Positions 54,376 to 62,915 of a stretch of DNA of 64,000 bases are shown piece after piece. The notes under the pieces were generated by a model. It had not been told where the DNA came from and made no database searches. It saw only the letters and a list, made by a program, of their open reading frames with translations. This DNA is from Actinomycetota bacterium (GTDB taxonomy: Bacteria; Actinomycetota; Acidimicrobiia; Acidimicrobiales; Iamiaceae). The stretch spans positions 62,001 through 126,000 of the forward strand of contig JAHBSO010000002.1 in the NCBI GenBank assembly GCA_019639075.1. Direction: 5' to 3'. Position numbers and translations under genes: made by a program. How positions within the stretch are numbered: the first letter of the stretch is position 1; each line of letters starts with the position of its first letter.

Positions 54376-55665
54376 GTGACCACCACCGACACGCCCTCGC
54401 TGATCACCCCCGAGTTCTGGCACCGTCCGCTGCAGGAGCGCATGGCCGACTTCGCCGCCCTGCGGGAGCAGGGGCCGTTCCTGCGGTACGAGCTGCAGAA
54501 CCAGCTCACCGGCGAGCAGGAGGCGTTCTACGCGGTGACGGGGATGCGCGAGGTGCTGGAGCTCAGCCGTCGGCCCAAGGAGTTCTGCTCCGGGCAGGGC
54601 TCGGTGAGCATCTTCGACATGCCCGAGGAGGCCCGGGAGTTCTTCGGGTCCTTCATCGAGATGGACGACCCGCGCCACGCCCGCCAGCGCGGCATCGTCA
54701 GCCGGACCTTCACCCCGAAGCAGCTCCAGGGGGTGCTCGACTCGGTCGAGACGATCGCCGACGAGGTCATCGACGACATGTGCGAGAAGGGCGAGGTCGA
54801 CCTCGTCCAGGCCATCTCCCAGCCGTTCCCGCTCCTGATCATCTGCGACATGATGGGCATCCCCCGCAGCGAGTTCGACACGGTGCTCGACGCCACCAAC
54901 GTCATCCTCGGGTCCGGCGACCGCGAGCTCCTCGGGTTCGCGCCCGACGAGGAGCCGCCGATCGAGGCGATCATCGGCAAGCTCTTCGAGTCCGGCCTCG
55001 CACTCACGACACTCCTCAACGAGGTGGCCGAGGCCCGTCGGAAGAACCCGACGGACGACCTCACGTCGAAGCTCATCCACGCCAACGAGGACGACGACAT
55101 GCTCGCCCCGCACGAGCTCGCCGCGTTCTTCATCCTCCTCGCGGTGGCCGGCAACGACACGACCCGCACCGCGATCAGCCACGGCGTGTCGCTCCTGTCC
55201 GACAACCCCGACCAGCGCGACATCTGGCAGCGCGACCTCGACGGCGTCACGCCGACCGCGGTCGAGGAGATCGTCCGCGTCGCGTCGCCGGTCACCTTCA
55301 TGCGCCGCACCGCGACCCTCGACGTCGAGGTCTCGGGTCACCAGATCTCCGAGGGCGACAAGCTGATCATGTTCTACGGCGCGGCCAACCGCGATCCCCG
55401 AGTGTTCGACGATCCGGAGACCTTCGACGTGCTCCGGTCCCCGAACCCCCACGTCGGCTTCGGCGGGCCCGGCCCGCACTTCTGCCTCGGCGCCCACCTC
55501 GCCCGCCGCGAGGTGGCGGTGATGTTCCGCAAGCTGTTCGAGCGGCTCCCCGACCTCACGACGACGGCCGCGCCGACGCCGCTCGAGGCCATGGGCCCGC
55601 CGCTCGTCGGCGGGATCAAGCGCCTGCCGGTCTCGTTCACCCCCACCGCCCCGCTCGGGCGCTGA
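54376..55665 (+). CDS. cytochrome P450
   Basis: The 429-residue soluble monooxygenase has the haem-ligand motif FGGPGPHFCLGAHLAR (Cys370), the I-helix oxygen-activation motif AVAGNDTTR, and EEIVR as ExxR. FIEMDDPRHARQRGIVSRTFTPKQ in the C-helix contacts haem propionates. AGNDTTR and the overall pattern resemble CYP125/CYP142/CYP124, which hydroxylate sterol side chains or fatty acids. No ferredoxin gene is next to it. The upstream palindrome suggests ligand-controlled expression. Confidence 0.94.
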   Translation: MTTTDTPSLITPEFWHRPLQERMADFAALREQGPFLRYELQNQLTGEQEAFYAVTGMREVLELSRRPKEFCSGQGSVSIFDMPEEAREFFGSFIEMDDPRHARQRGIVSRTFTPKQLQGVLDSVETIADEVIDDMCEKGEVDLVQAISQPFPLLIICDMMGIPRSEFDTVLDATNVILGSGDRELLGFAPDEEPPIEAIIGKLFESGLALTTLLNEVAEARRKNPTDDLTSKLIHANEDDDMLAPHELAAFFILLAVAGNDTTRTAISHGVSLLSDNPDQRDIWQRDLDGVTPTAVEEIVRVASPVTFMRRTATLDVEVSGHQISEGDKLIMFYGAANRDPRVFDDPETFDVLRSPNPHVGFGGPGPHFCLGAHLARREVAVMFRKLFERLPDLTTTAAPTPLEAMGPPLVGGIKRLPVSFTPTAPLGR

Positions 55666-55701
55666 CCCTTTCGACTCGCTCCGCTCGCTCAAGGAACAGA
55701 T

Positions 55702-55787
55702 CTGTTGGTTGAGCGGAGTGGAGCGCCAGCGGAACGCAGTCGAACTGTTGGTTGAGCGGAGTGGAGCGCCAGCGGAACGCAGTCGAA
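55702..55787. repeat. 43-bp perfect tandem repeat, two copies
   Basis: Copy 1 is 55702-55744, copy 2 is 55745-55787, with no differences. The core GGTTGAGCGGAGTGGAGCG resembles a family of dispersed intergenic repeats (start ...TTGAGCGGAG, end ...GTCGAA) that also occurs at 60064-60209. A partial inverted copy precedes it at 55669-55700. It lies between two convergent genes and may fold into hairpins that end both transcripts. Confidence 0.85.
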
Positions 55788-55794
55788 GCCTGGG

Positions 55795-57807
55795 TCAGCC
55801 GGCGCGGCGGGTCATGTTCCGGCGCGACTCCAGGAAGTCGACCAGCACGTAGTCGCCGAGGGTGTCGTTCGTGGTGAAGAACGCCCGGCCCTTGTTCAGC
55901 TCGGTCAGCCGCTCGATGAACCGCTGGAGGTAGGGCGTGGCGTCGAGCATGAACGTGTTGATCCGGATGCCTTCGCGCGTGGCCCGCAGCACCTCGTGCA
56001 GCGTGGCGTCGACGGTCTCCTGGATCGGCGGGTAGTGGAACAGCGGCTGGCCCGACGCGGTGAGGTGGGCGGTCGGCTCGCCGTCGGTGATCATGATGAT
56101 CTGCTTGGTGCCGTGCTCGCGGGCCAGCAGGCGGCGGGCGATCTGGAACCCGTGCTGCATGTTCGTGCCGTAGACGTAGTCCCACGACACCTCGGGCAGC
56201 TCGCGCGGCTCGATGGTGCGGGCGATCTCGCTGAAGCCGACGAGCCCGAGGTAGTCCCGCGGGAAGCGGCTGGAGATCAGCGAGTGCAGCGCCATCGCGA
56301 CCTTCTTGGCCGGGAGGAAGTTGTCCCGCATCGGCATCGACAGCGACAGGTCGATCATGAGCACCGTGGCCGAGCGGACCGACTGCTCGGTCTGCTCGAT
56401 CTCGAAGTCGTCCGGTGACAGCCGCACCGGCGTGCCGCCCCCGCTGCGGGCCACCGCGTTGCGGATCGTGCGCTCGATGTGCAGGTTGAACGGGTCGCCG
56501 AACTCGTAGGGCTTGGTCTCCATGGACCGCTCGTGGCCGAGGCCCTGCCGGATGAGCTCGTGCTGGCCGAACTTGTCGCGGGCCATCTTCGAGAAGAGGT
56601 CGTCGAGGGCGTGGCGGCCGATGCGGCGCAGGCCCTGCGGGGTGAGCTCGTAGCGGCCCTCGCGGTTCTCGATGAGCCCGGCCTCCTCGAGCATGCGGGC
56701 CAGCTCGGCCATGCGCTCGATGCTCTCGGCGGCCTCCGGGCCGACGAGGTCGCGCACGCGGTCGAGGTCGACCTCGGCGAGGGCGCCGGGGCTGGTGGCG
56801 TCTCGCATCATCGACTCGATCTGGTCGAGGTCGCCCAGCTCGTTCATGATCTGCGCGGCGTCGGCGAATCCGAGCGGGTCCTGACCCTCGAAGTCGTAGC
56901 GCCGGTTCCACGGGAGGTCGGGGAACGCCTGGCGGAGGTTGGACGAGAGCTGGTCCATCTCCCAGCGGAGGTCGAGGTCCTCGAGCAGTTGGTCGCTGAG
57001 CGCCTGGAGCTGCTCGCGCTGCTCCGGGGTCATCGAGTTGAGCATCGCCTGCATGGCCGCCATGCGTCGGGCCATGGCCTCGAGCAGCTCGTCGAGGTCC
57101 CTCGGGTTCTCGGGGAAGAAGTCGCCGAAGCGCTCCATGAACCCGTCGAAGTCGGGCTCGCGGCCGGCGGCGCGGTCCTGGAGCATCTGGTTCAGCTCGG
57201 CGAGCATGTCCTTGGTGCGGGCCATCTCCTCCGGGGAGACGTCGCTCATCGCGCCGGACATCTGGTTGAACCACCGCTGGGCGAGCTGCTCGCGGAGCTG
57301 GTCGGTCAGCTCCTCGAAGCGCTCCCGGGCCTCGCTGGAGGTGAAGTCGTAGTTGTCGGTGAGCTCGCGGACCATGCCCGCCAGGTCGGGCGGGAGCAGG
57401 TCGAGCTTCATCTGCCGCTCGGCGACGGCCTCGTCGGTGACCTCCTTGCGGCGGGCGTCGCCCGAGGCGTCGGCCTCGCGGGCCAGCTCGTCGAGCGCCT
57501 CGCGCTCCATGTCGACGACCTCGCGGAGCTGCTGGGCGATGTCGTCGTAGACGCCGCCGAGGTCGTAGTTCTCCAGGCGCTCGCGGCGGGCCTGGCGGAG
57601 CTTCTCCATCAGTTCCTGCATGCCCTTGACCCGCTCGCCGTTGCGGTCGGAGAACCCGGACTGGAGCATCCGGCGCAGCGCCGCGTTGAGGTCGCCGTGG
57701 TACAGGAGGTCGTCGTTGATCTCGGCGAGCACCGCGTCTGCGTCCAGGTCGAAGCCGACCTGGCTGCCGTCCCAACGGGAGTAGCGGAAGCGGGACCGTC
57801 CGACCAC
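55795..57807 (-). CDS. VWA-domain protein (MoxR-partner type)
   Basis: The 670-residue protein has a long charged helical N-terminal part (1-470) with many Glu/Arg-rich coiled-coil segments, then a C-terminal von Willebrand A domain. The metal site is complete: DLSLS (Asp486, Ser488, Ser490), a Thr in YGTNMQHG and TDGEPT. Such proteins pair with MoxR/ChlI-like AAA ATPases and help assemble or activate targets, as in Rv0959 beside Rv0958 of mycobacteria. The matching ATPase here is 3.7 kb away at 61488. The GTG start is backed by TAGCCT 6 nt upstream. Confidence 0.9.
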   Translation of the reverse strand: MVGRSRFRYSRWDGSQVGFDLDADAVLAEINDDLLYHGDLNAALRRMLQSGFSDRNGERVKGMQELMEKLRQARRERLENYDLGGVYDDIAQQLREVVDMEREALDELAREADASGDARRKEVTDEAVAERQMKLDLLPPDLAGMVRELTDNYDFTSSEARERFEELTDQLREQLAQRWFNQMSGAMSDVSPEEMARTKDMLAELNQMLQDRAAGREPDFDGFMERFGDFFPENPRDLDELLEAMARRMAAMQAMLNSMTPEQREQLQALSDQLLEDLDLRWEMDQLSSNLRQAFPDLPWNRRYDFEGQDPLGFADAAQIMNELGDLDQIESMMRDATSPGALAEVDLDRVRDLVGPEAAESIERMAELARMLEEAGLIENREGRYELTPQGLRRIGRHALDDLFSKMARDKFGQHELIRQGLGHERSMETKPYEFGDPFNLHIERTIRNAVARSGGGTPVRLSPDDFEIEQTEQSVRSATVLMIDLSLSMPMRDNFLPAKKVAMALHSLISSRFPRDYLGLVGFSEIARTIEPRELPEVSWDYVYGTNMQHGFQIARRLLAREHGTKQIIMITDGEPTAHLTASGQPLFHYPPIQETVDATLHEVLRATREGIRINTFMLDATPYLQRFIERLTELNKGRAFFTTNDTLGDYVLVDFLESRRNMTRRAG

Positions 57808-57813
57808 GGGGGC

Positions 57814-57819
57814 AGGCTA
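57814..57819 (-). promoter_or_regulatory. -10 element TAGCCT for leaderless VWA gene
   Basis: TAGCCT is 6 nt before the GTG at 57807. Confidence 0.45.
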
Positions 57820-57873
57820 CGCCCGATCCCGCCGGTCGCGTCGGTGGGCCGCGGCACCTGCCACGATCGGGGG

Positions 57874-58893
57874 GTGACGAGCGACGGGTACGGGTGGGGC
57901 GCCGGGGCCTCCGACGTCGTGCTCCGCCGGATCGGCTTCGACACCGGCTTCCGGGACGACCTCGCGGATCTCGTCGACCGCGGGGCGACCCAGGTGCGCA
58001 TCCCGCTCGATTGGGGTCGGATCGAACCGACGAACGGTGCGGTCGACCAGGCGGAGGTCGAGCGCCTCTGGACCGTCCTGGGCACCGCCCGGGAGCTGGG
58101 GTTGGAGGTGTGGGCGTGCCTCGTCGACGGCGTCCTCCCCGGCTGGTTCGCCCACGACGAGCGGGGGTTCGCCGACGACCGCAGCCGCTCGTACTTCTGG
58201 TCCCGCCACGTCGAGGGCGTCGGCGAGCGGTTCGGCGACCTGGTCGACGGCTGGGTGCCCTTCCACGAGCCGAACCGCTGGGCGTGGCACGGCGGCTTCG
58301 CCGACGGCCGTCGCTTCGCCGCCGCGTTCGAGGGCGCGCTCCTGGCGACGGTCGACGCCGCCCGCCGGCTGCGGGGGTCGGGCCGACCGGTCACCACCTC
58401 CACGTGGCTCGTGCCGCTGTTCCCGGCCCGTCACGACCCCGACACCCCGGCCGACGCCGCCACCGAGGCCACCACCTCCGCGACCGACCGCGTCCTGTGG
58501 GGCACGTTCCACCGGCTGATGACCGAGGACGTCGTCGCGGTGGGCGACCGTGCGCCGGTCGACGTCCCGGGCGCCCGCGAGGCCTTCGACGAGATCGGGT
58601 TCACCTACCGCCACGCCGCCGCGGTGCGGGCCGACGGGGTGCTCCTCCCCTACCCCCAGGCCCTCCGGCCCGGCCCCGACGGCCAGGTCCCGTGGGCCCA
58701 CGGGTTCGGGCTGGCCCTCCACCACGTGGCCGACTCGTTCCCCGACCGACCGATCCGCGTGACCGGGGTCGGGACCGCGGCCGAGGGCGGACGTCGGGAG
58801 GAGTTCGAGCGCGACATCCTCGCGATCGCGCACGACGCCCGGGACGGCGGGCTCGACCTCCGGGGCCTGTGGTGGGAGGTGACGTCGCGGTGA
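57874..58893 (+). CDS. GH1-like protein lacking the nucleophile
   Basis: The 339-residue protein follows the family 1 glycosidase barrel: IPLDWGRIEPTNGAVDQ near residue 45, and WVPFHEPNRWAWHG with the acid/base Glu132 (HEP replaces the usual NEP). The nucleophile motif TENG is replaced by TGVG (residues 297-300; Gly298 at the Glu position). It is shorter than the usual 450 residues. It is probably not a retaining glycosidase; it could bind sugars. It overlaps the next gene by GTGA, linking it with a GT-C-like membrane protein. Confidence 0.8.
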   Translation: MTSDGYGWGAGASDVVLRRIGFDTGFRDDLADLVDRGATQVRIPLDWGRIEPTNGAVDQAEVERLWTVLGTARELGLEVWACLVDGVLPGWFAHDERGFADDRSRSYFWSRHVEGVGERFGDLVDGWVPFHEPNRWAWHGGFADGRRFAAAFEGALLATVDAARRLRGSGRPVTTSTWLVPLFPARHDPDTPADAATEATTSATDRVLWGTFHRLMTEDVVAVGDRAPVDVPGAREAFDEIGFTYRHAAAVRADGVLLPYPQALRPGPDGQVPWAHGFGLALHHVADSFPDRPIRVTGVGTAAEGGRREEFERDILAIAHDARDGGLDLRGLWWEVTSR

Positions 58894-60065
58894 GCGCCTC
58901 GCCCCTGCGCCGGGTACCCGACCGGTGGTGGGTGCCGGCGGTCGCATCGCTGGCGCTCGCACTCGTGTTCGTCGCCGCGCTGCTCGTGCGGGCCGACGGC
59001 GACCCGTCGATCCTCGTGCACGCCGCCCCGCCGTGGACCGACGCCTCGCAGGCCCGGGGTTCCCTCACGGTGCAGCCGTCGGAGGAGGACGCGTTCGACG
59101 GGCAGTTCTTCTACCGCCTGGGCGTGGACCCGACGTCGACCGACGAGACCGTCGCCGGGGTCACCTTCGACCTGCCGTCGCTGCGCAACGCCCGCTGGGG
59201 CTACGGCGCGCTCGCGTGGGTCGCCAGCGCAGGCGACCCCGATCTCGTGCCGTGGGCGCTCATCGCCGTGAACCTCGCCGCCGCGTTCGCGGTCGGCGCC
59301 GCGGGTGGCGCGCTCGCCCGCACCTCCGGCCGCCACGCGGCGTGGGGCCTCGCGTTCGCGCTCTGGCCGGGGTTCGCGTACTCGCTGTCGCTCGACACCT
59401 CCGAGCTGGTCGCGGGCGCGTTCGTGCTCGGCGGCCTGCTCGCGGCGCGCCGCCTCCGGTGGCCGCTGGCCGCGCTCGCGTTGACCGCGGCCGTGCTGAC
59501 CCGGGACACCACCGCGGTCGTGGCGTTCGGGTTCGCGGTCGCCGGGGGCTGGACGCTGGTGCGAGACCGCCGGCCGACCGGGCCGCTGCTGGTCGGGGCC
59601 GTCCCGCTCGCCGCGTTCGCCGGGTGGCAGCTGCTCCAGCGCGCCCGGTTCGGCGCGCTCCCCCTGACCTCGTCGGGCGACAACAACCTGAGCGCCCCGT
59701 TCGGCGGGTTGGTCGACAACCTCCGCGACCTGCTGCCCCCCGACGGCGGGGAGGCCGCGTTCCGCCTGCTCTTCTGCGTCGGGCTCCTCGCGCTGATCGC
59801 GCTCGGGGCGTGGTGCTGGCCGTCGAGCACCGCACCCCTGAGCGAGCGCCTCGGTTGGGTCGCCGCCGCCGGCGTGGTCGTGCTGCTCAACGCCTACCTG
59901 TGGTCCGGGGCCACCGCGTTCATGCGGGCCAGCACCGAGGTCGGCCTGCTCACCACCGCGCTGGTGCTCGCCACCGACCGTGCCTGGGCCCGCCGCCTCC
60001 TCGCGGCCGGACTGGCCGCCGGCTGGGTCCTCACCGCGATCGCGCAGCTCTCCAAGCTCGGCTGA
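58890..60065 (+). CDS. GT-C-like multi-span membrane protein (possible mannosyltransferase)
   Basis: The 391-residue protein has about nine helices. The first outside loop holds EDAFDGQFFYRLGVDP; a DGQ(F/W)(F/Y) motif in this loop is typical of GT-C/PIG-V-like transferases that use lipid-linked sugars. The GTG start overlaps the GH1-like stop. Chemistry and donor are inferred from this motif only. An intergenic repeat array follows it. Confidence 0.75.
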   Translation: MSASPLRRVPDRWWVPAVASLALALVFVAALLVRADGDPSILVHAAPPWTDASQARGSLTVQPSEEDAFDGQFFYRLGVDPTSTDETVAGVTFDLPSLRNARWGYGALAWVASAGDPDLVPWALIAVNLAAAFAVGAAGGALARTSGRHAAWGLAFALWPGFAYSLSLDTSELVAGAFVLGGLLAARRLRWPLAALALTAAVLTRDTTAVVAFGFAVAGGWTLVRDRRPTGPLLVGAVPLAAFAGWQLLQRARFGALPLTSSGDNNLSAPFGGLVDNLRDLLPPDGGEAAFRLLFCVGLLALIALGAWCWPSSTAPLSERLGWVAAAGVVVLLNAYLWSGATAFMRASTEVGLLTTALVLATDRAWARRLLAAGLAAGWVLTAIAQLSKLG

Positions 60066-60209
60066 GGTTTCGACTCCGGTCGCTGCGCTCCCTCCGCTCA
60101 ACCAACAGTGCAGATTCGATGGTTGAGCGGAGCGGAGCTTGCGGAGCGGAGTCGAAACCTCGCTCGAGGAACAAGTTCGATGGTTGAGCGGAGCGGAGTC
60201 GAAACCTCG
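60064..60209. repeat. intergenic repeat array, inverted and direct copies
   Basis: Arms 60064-60078 and 60147-60161 (15 nt) and inner arms 60094-60104 and 60120-60130 pair perfectly, forming a long hairpin. A direct copy of the right arm lies at 60176-60209, differing by a missing 14-nt segment. The same core (TTGAGCGGAG...GTCGAA) is found at 55702-55787. Confidence 0.85.
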
Positions 60210-60228
60210 ACGGCCGGGGCTTCGTTCG

Positions 60229-60234
60229 TAGACT
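60229..60234 (+). promoter_or_regulatory. -10 element TAGACT for leaderless GT-C-like gene
   Basis: TAGACT lies 8 nt before the GTG at 60243, just after the repeat array. Confidence 0.45.
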
Positions 60235-60242
60235 CGCCGCTC

Positions 60243-61448
60243 GTGTCCGCCACCGGCCGCCTCCGGCCCGAGACCACCCGCTGGATCGCCGCGGGCGCGC
60301 TGCTCGTCGTCGTGGCCGGCGTCCCGCTCATCGTGTCGGGCCCCGGCAGCGACCTCGACGTCGCCAACATCTTCCGGTCGGGCCGGTTCATCGCCAGCCA
60401 GTCCGAGTACCTCGCGTCGCGCCCGCCGGGTGCGCCGGTGCACGAGACGATCGTCGGCTACGCCGACCTCGTCGGCGGCACCACGCTCGTCAACCTCACC
60501 TCGCTGCTCGCCGCGATCGCGTTCGTCGTCGGCCTCGACCGCCTGCTCGCCCGGGAGGGCCTGGGACCGGCGCGGCGCTGGGCGATCGCGATCGTCGCCT
60601 GCAACCCGTGGTTCGTCGTCGCCGCGACGTCCGCGGTCGACTACGTGTTCGGGCTGGCGTTCGTCGTCTGGTCCGCCGTGCTGCTGCGCAGCGGCCGAGC
60701 GGCATGGGCGGGGGTGCTGGCCGGCCTGGCCATGGGTTGTCGGGTCGGGTCGGTGGTCCTGATCGTGCCGATGCTTTTCGCCCAGGTCACCGAGCCCGAC
60801 GACCGACCGGCCGCCGAGCGATGGCGCCCGATCCTGGTCGCCGGCGGGGTCGCGGCCGCGGCGACCCTGCTGCTGATGGTGCCCTCGTACCGAGCGTCCG
60901 GCGGCTTCGACTTCGTGCAGAACGACTTCCGCACCGAGGCGCCCCTCGTGCACCTCGGGCGGGCCGCGGTCAAGAACCTGGCCATGTTCGGGATCGTCGC
61001 CAGCGCGGTGGCGCTCCTGGCGATCCCACCGATCGTCCGGTCGATGCGCACGTGGTCGACGTCCTGGCTGCTGCGGTTCGCGGTGCCCGGGTTCGTGCTG
61101 TCGGAGCTGCTGTTCGTCCGGTTCCCGTGGAAGGTGTCGCACCTGCTCCCCGCGCTCGCGTGCGGAGCGATCGCGCTCGCGGTCGCATTGCGGGACCGGC
61201 CCCGGCTCCTCGTCGTCCTCGCCGCGCTCCAGCTCGTCTCGGGCGTCGTCACCATCCAGGTGTTCACGCCCGACCGCCCGAACTTCGCCGAGGGGGCCGA
61301 CGTCGGCTTCGACGTCGTGGCCGGCCAGGTGGTGACCGACTGGCGCTGCCGCCGCGAGTACCCCGACGCGTACCGGGGACGCCAGCGGATCGAGGTCGAG
61401 GAGGCCTGGGCCTGCTCCCAGCCGTTCGTGCTCGAGCAGGACCGGTAG
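60243..61448 (+). CDS. GT-C-like multi-span membrane protein, second
   Basis: The 401-residue protein has about ten helices. Its first outside loop has GSDLDVANIFRSGRF, a DxD-like acidic motif expected for GT-C transferases. The C-terminal part ends outside with paired Cys (DWRCRREYP, EAWACSQPF). It shows no clear sequence match to the other membrane protein upstream beyond topology. A polyprenyl-phosphate sugar transferase is possible. The GTG at 60243 is chosen because it follows the repeat array and TAGACT. Confidence 0.75.
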   Translation: MSATGRLRPETTRWIAAGALLVVVAGVPLIVSGPGSDLDVANIFRSGRFIASQSEYLASRPPGAPVHETIVGYADLVGGTTLVNLTSLLAAIAFVVGLDRLLAREGLGPARRWAIAIVACNPWFVVAATSAVDYVFGLAFVVWSAVLLRSGRAAWAGVLAGLAMGCRVGSVVLIVPMLFAQVTEPDDRPAAERWRPILVAGGVAAAATLLLMVPSYRASGGFDFVQNDFRTEAPLVHLGRAAVKNLAMFGIVASAVALLAIPPIVRSMRTWSTSWLLRFAVPGFVLSELLFVRFPWKVSHLLPALACGAIALAVALRDRPRLLVVLAALQLVSGVVTIQVFTPDRPNFAEGADVGFDVVAGQVVTDWRCRREYPDAYRGRQRIEVEEAWACSQPFVLEQDR

Positions 61449-61474
61449 GGGGCGCGACGGGCGGAGTCGGCCGG

Positions 61475-61480
61475 TAGCGT
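61475..61480 (+). promoter_or_regulatory. -10 element TAGCGT for leaderless MoxR-type gene
   Basis: TAGCGT is 7 nt before the ATG at 61488. Confidence 0.5.
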
Positions 61481-61487
61481 CGGGGCC

Positions 61488-62894
61488 ATGTCGTCGAGGC
61501 CCGCCACCATCGGTCAGCTGCGCGAATCGGGATGGGAGTCCCTCCCGGTCAAGGAGGAGATCCGGCGCAACGCCGTCGCCCGGATCAGGGCGGGCGAGCC
61601 GCTGGTCGAAGCGGTGCTCGGCTACGAGGACACCGTGCTCCCCCAGCTCGAGAACGCGATCCTCGCCGGCCACGACGTGATCTTCCTCGGCGAGCGGGGT
61701 CAGGCGAAGACCCGCATGATCCGCTCGCTGACCGAGCTGCTCGACGAGTGGATGCCGATCGTCGCCGGCAGCGAGATCAACGACGACCCCTATGCGCCGG
61801 TCTCGCACCACGCCCGCTCGATGATCGCCGAGCACGGCGACGACACCCCGCTCGAGTGGGTCCACCGCGACGCCCGCTACGGCGAGAAGCTGGCCACGCC
61901 GGACACCTCGATCGCCGACCTCATCGGCGAGGTCGATCCGATCAAGGTCGCCGAGGGCCGGTACCTCTCGGACGAACTGACGCTCCACTACGGCCTCGTG
62001 CCCCGCACCAACCGCGGGATCTTCGCCATCAACGAGCTGCCCGACCTGGCCGAGCGGATCCAGGTCGGCCTGCTCAACGTGCTCGAGGAGCGCGACGTGC
62101 AGATCCGCGGCTTCAAGGTCCGCCTGCCGCTCGACGTCGTGCTGTTCGCCTCCGCGAACCCCGAGGACTACACGAACCGCGGCCGCATGATCACCCCGTT
62201 GAAGGACCGCTTCGGCGCCCAGATCCGCACCCACTACCCGCTCGACGTCGAGACCGAGATGGCCATCGTGGAGCAGGAGGTCGTTCCGCTCACGGGCGAC
62301 GGCCTCGACGTCGCGGTGCCCGACTTCATGACCGAGATCGTCGCCACGCTGTCGCACCTCGCCCGCTCCAGCCCCAAGGTCAACCAGCGGTCGGGCGTGT
62401 CGGTGCGGCTCACGGTCACCAACCAGGAGACGCTCGTGGCCAACGCGGCCCGCCGGGCGCTGCGGGCCGGCGAGGACGAGGTCGTGCCCCGCGTGTCGGA
62501 CCTGGCGGCGCTGGCCGCGTCCACCTCGGGCAAGGTCGAGCTCGACACGCTCGACGACGAGGGCGGTGAGGTCATCGAGCGCCTCGTGCTCGCCGCCGTG
62601 CTCCAGGTGTTCCGCGACCGCCTCGACCTGGGGGACCTCCGCCCGGTCGTCGAGGCCTTCGAGGACGGCACCGTCGTCCACACCGGCGAGGACGTCGCCT
62701 CGGCCGACGAGGTGTCGCTCACCCGAGACATCCCGGCCCTGCGCGATGCGGTGGTCTCGCTCGTGGGCGAGGACGAACGGCCCGGCGTCGTCGCCAGCGC
62801 GGTGGAGTTCGTGCTGGAGGGGCTGCACCTGTCCAAGCGCCTCAACAAGGACGCCGACCACCGCGGCACCCGCGCCAGCTACCGCAGCCGGTAG
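61488..62894 (+). CDS. MoxR/ChlI-type AAA ATPase
   Basis: The 468-residue ATPase has Walker A GERGQAKT (residues 68-75), a Walker B-like GIFAINELP (178-184), sensor ASANPEDYTNRGRMITPLKDRF and the helical lid. It matches the Rv0958/magnesium-chelatase-like group. Such ATPases act with a VWA protein to remodel or load cofactors into targets. The partner is most likely the VWA gene at 55795-57807. The NE in Walker B instead of DE is common in this group to my knowledge. Confidence 0.91.
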   Translation: MSSRPATIGQLRESGWESLPVKEEIRRNAVARIRAGEPLVEAVLGYEDTVLPQLENAILAGHDVIFLGERGQAKTRMIRSLTELLDEWMPIVAGSEINDDPYAPVSHHARSMIAEHGDDTPLEWVHRDARYGEKLATPDTSIADLIGEVDPIKVAEGRYLSDELTLHYGLVPRTNRGIFAINELPDLAERIQVGLLNVLEERDVQIRGFKVRLPLDVVLFASANPEDYTNRGRMITPLKDRFGAQIRTHYPLDVETEMAIVEQEVVPLTGDGLDVAVPDFMTEIVATLSHLARSSPKVNQRSGVSVRLTVTNQETLVANAARRALRAGEDEVVPRVSDLAALAASTSGKVELDTLDDEGGEVIERLVLAAVLQVFRDRLDLGDLRPVVEAFEDGTVVHTGEDVASADEVSLTRDIPALRDAVVSLVGEDERPGVVASAVEFVLEGLHLSKRLNKDADHRGTRASYRSR

Positions 62895-62915
62895 CGGCCG
62901 CACCGCTCGGCCCGC

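Noticed and set aside
55702..55787. Two identical 43-bp units as a minimal CRISPR array
   Set aside because: They are directly adjacent without spacers, and no cas genes are present. The core matches a dispersed intergenic repeat.
58650..62903. A 1417-codon open frame on the minus strand across the GT-C and MoxR genes
   Set aside because: Its product is low-complexity Arg/Gly/Asp/Ala with no domain, as expected for the complement of GC-rich genes. The plus-strand frames encode clear families.
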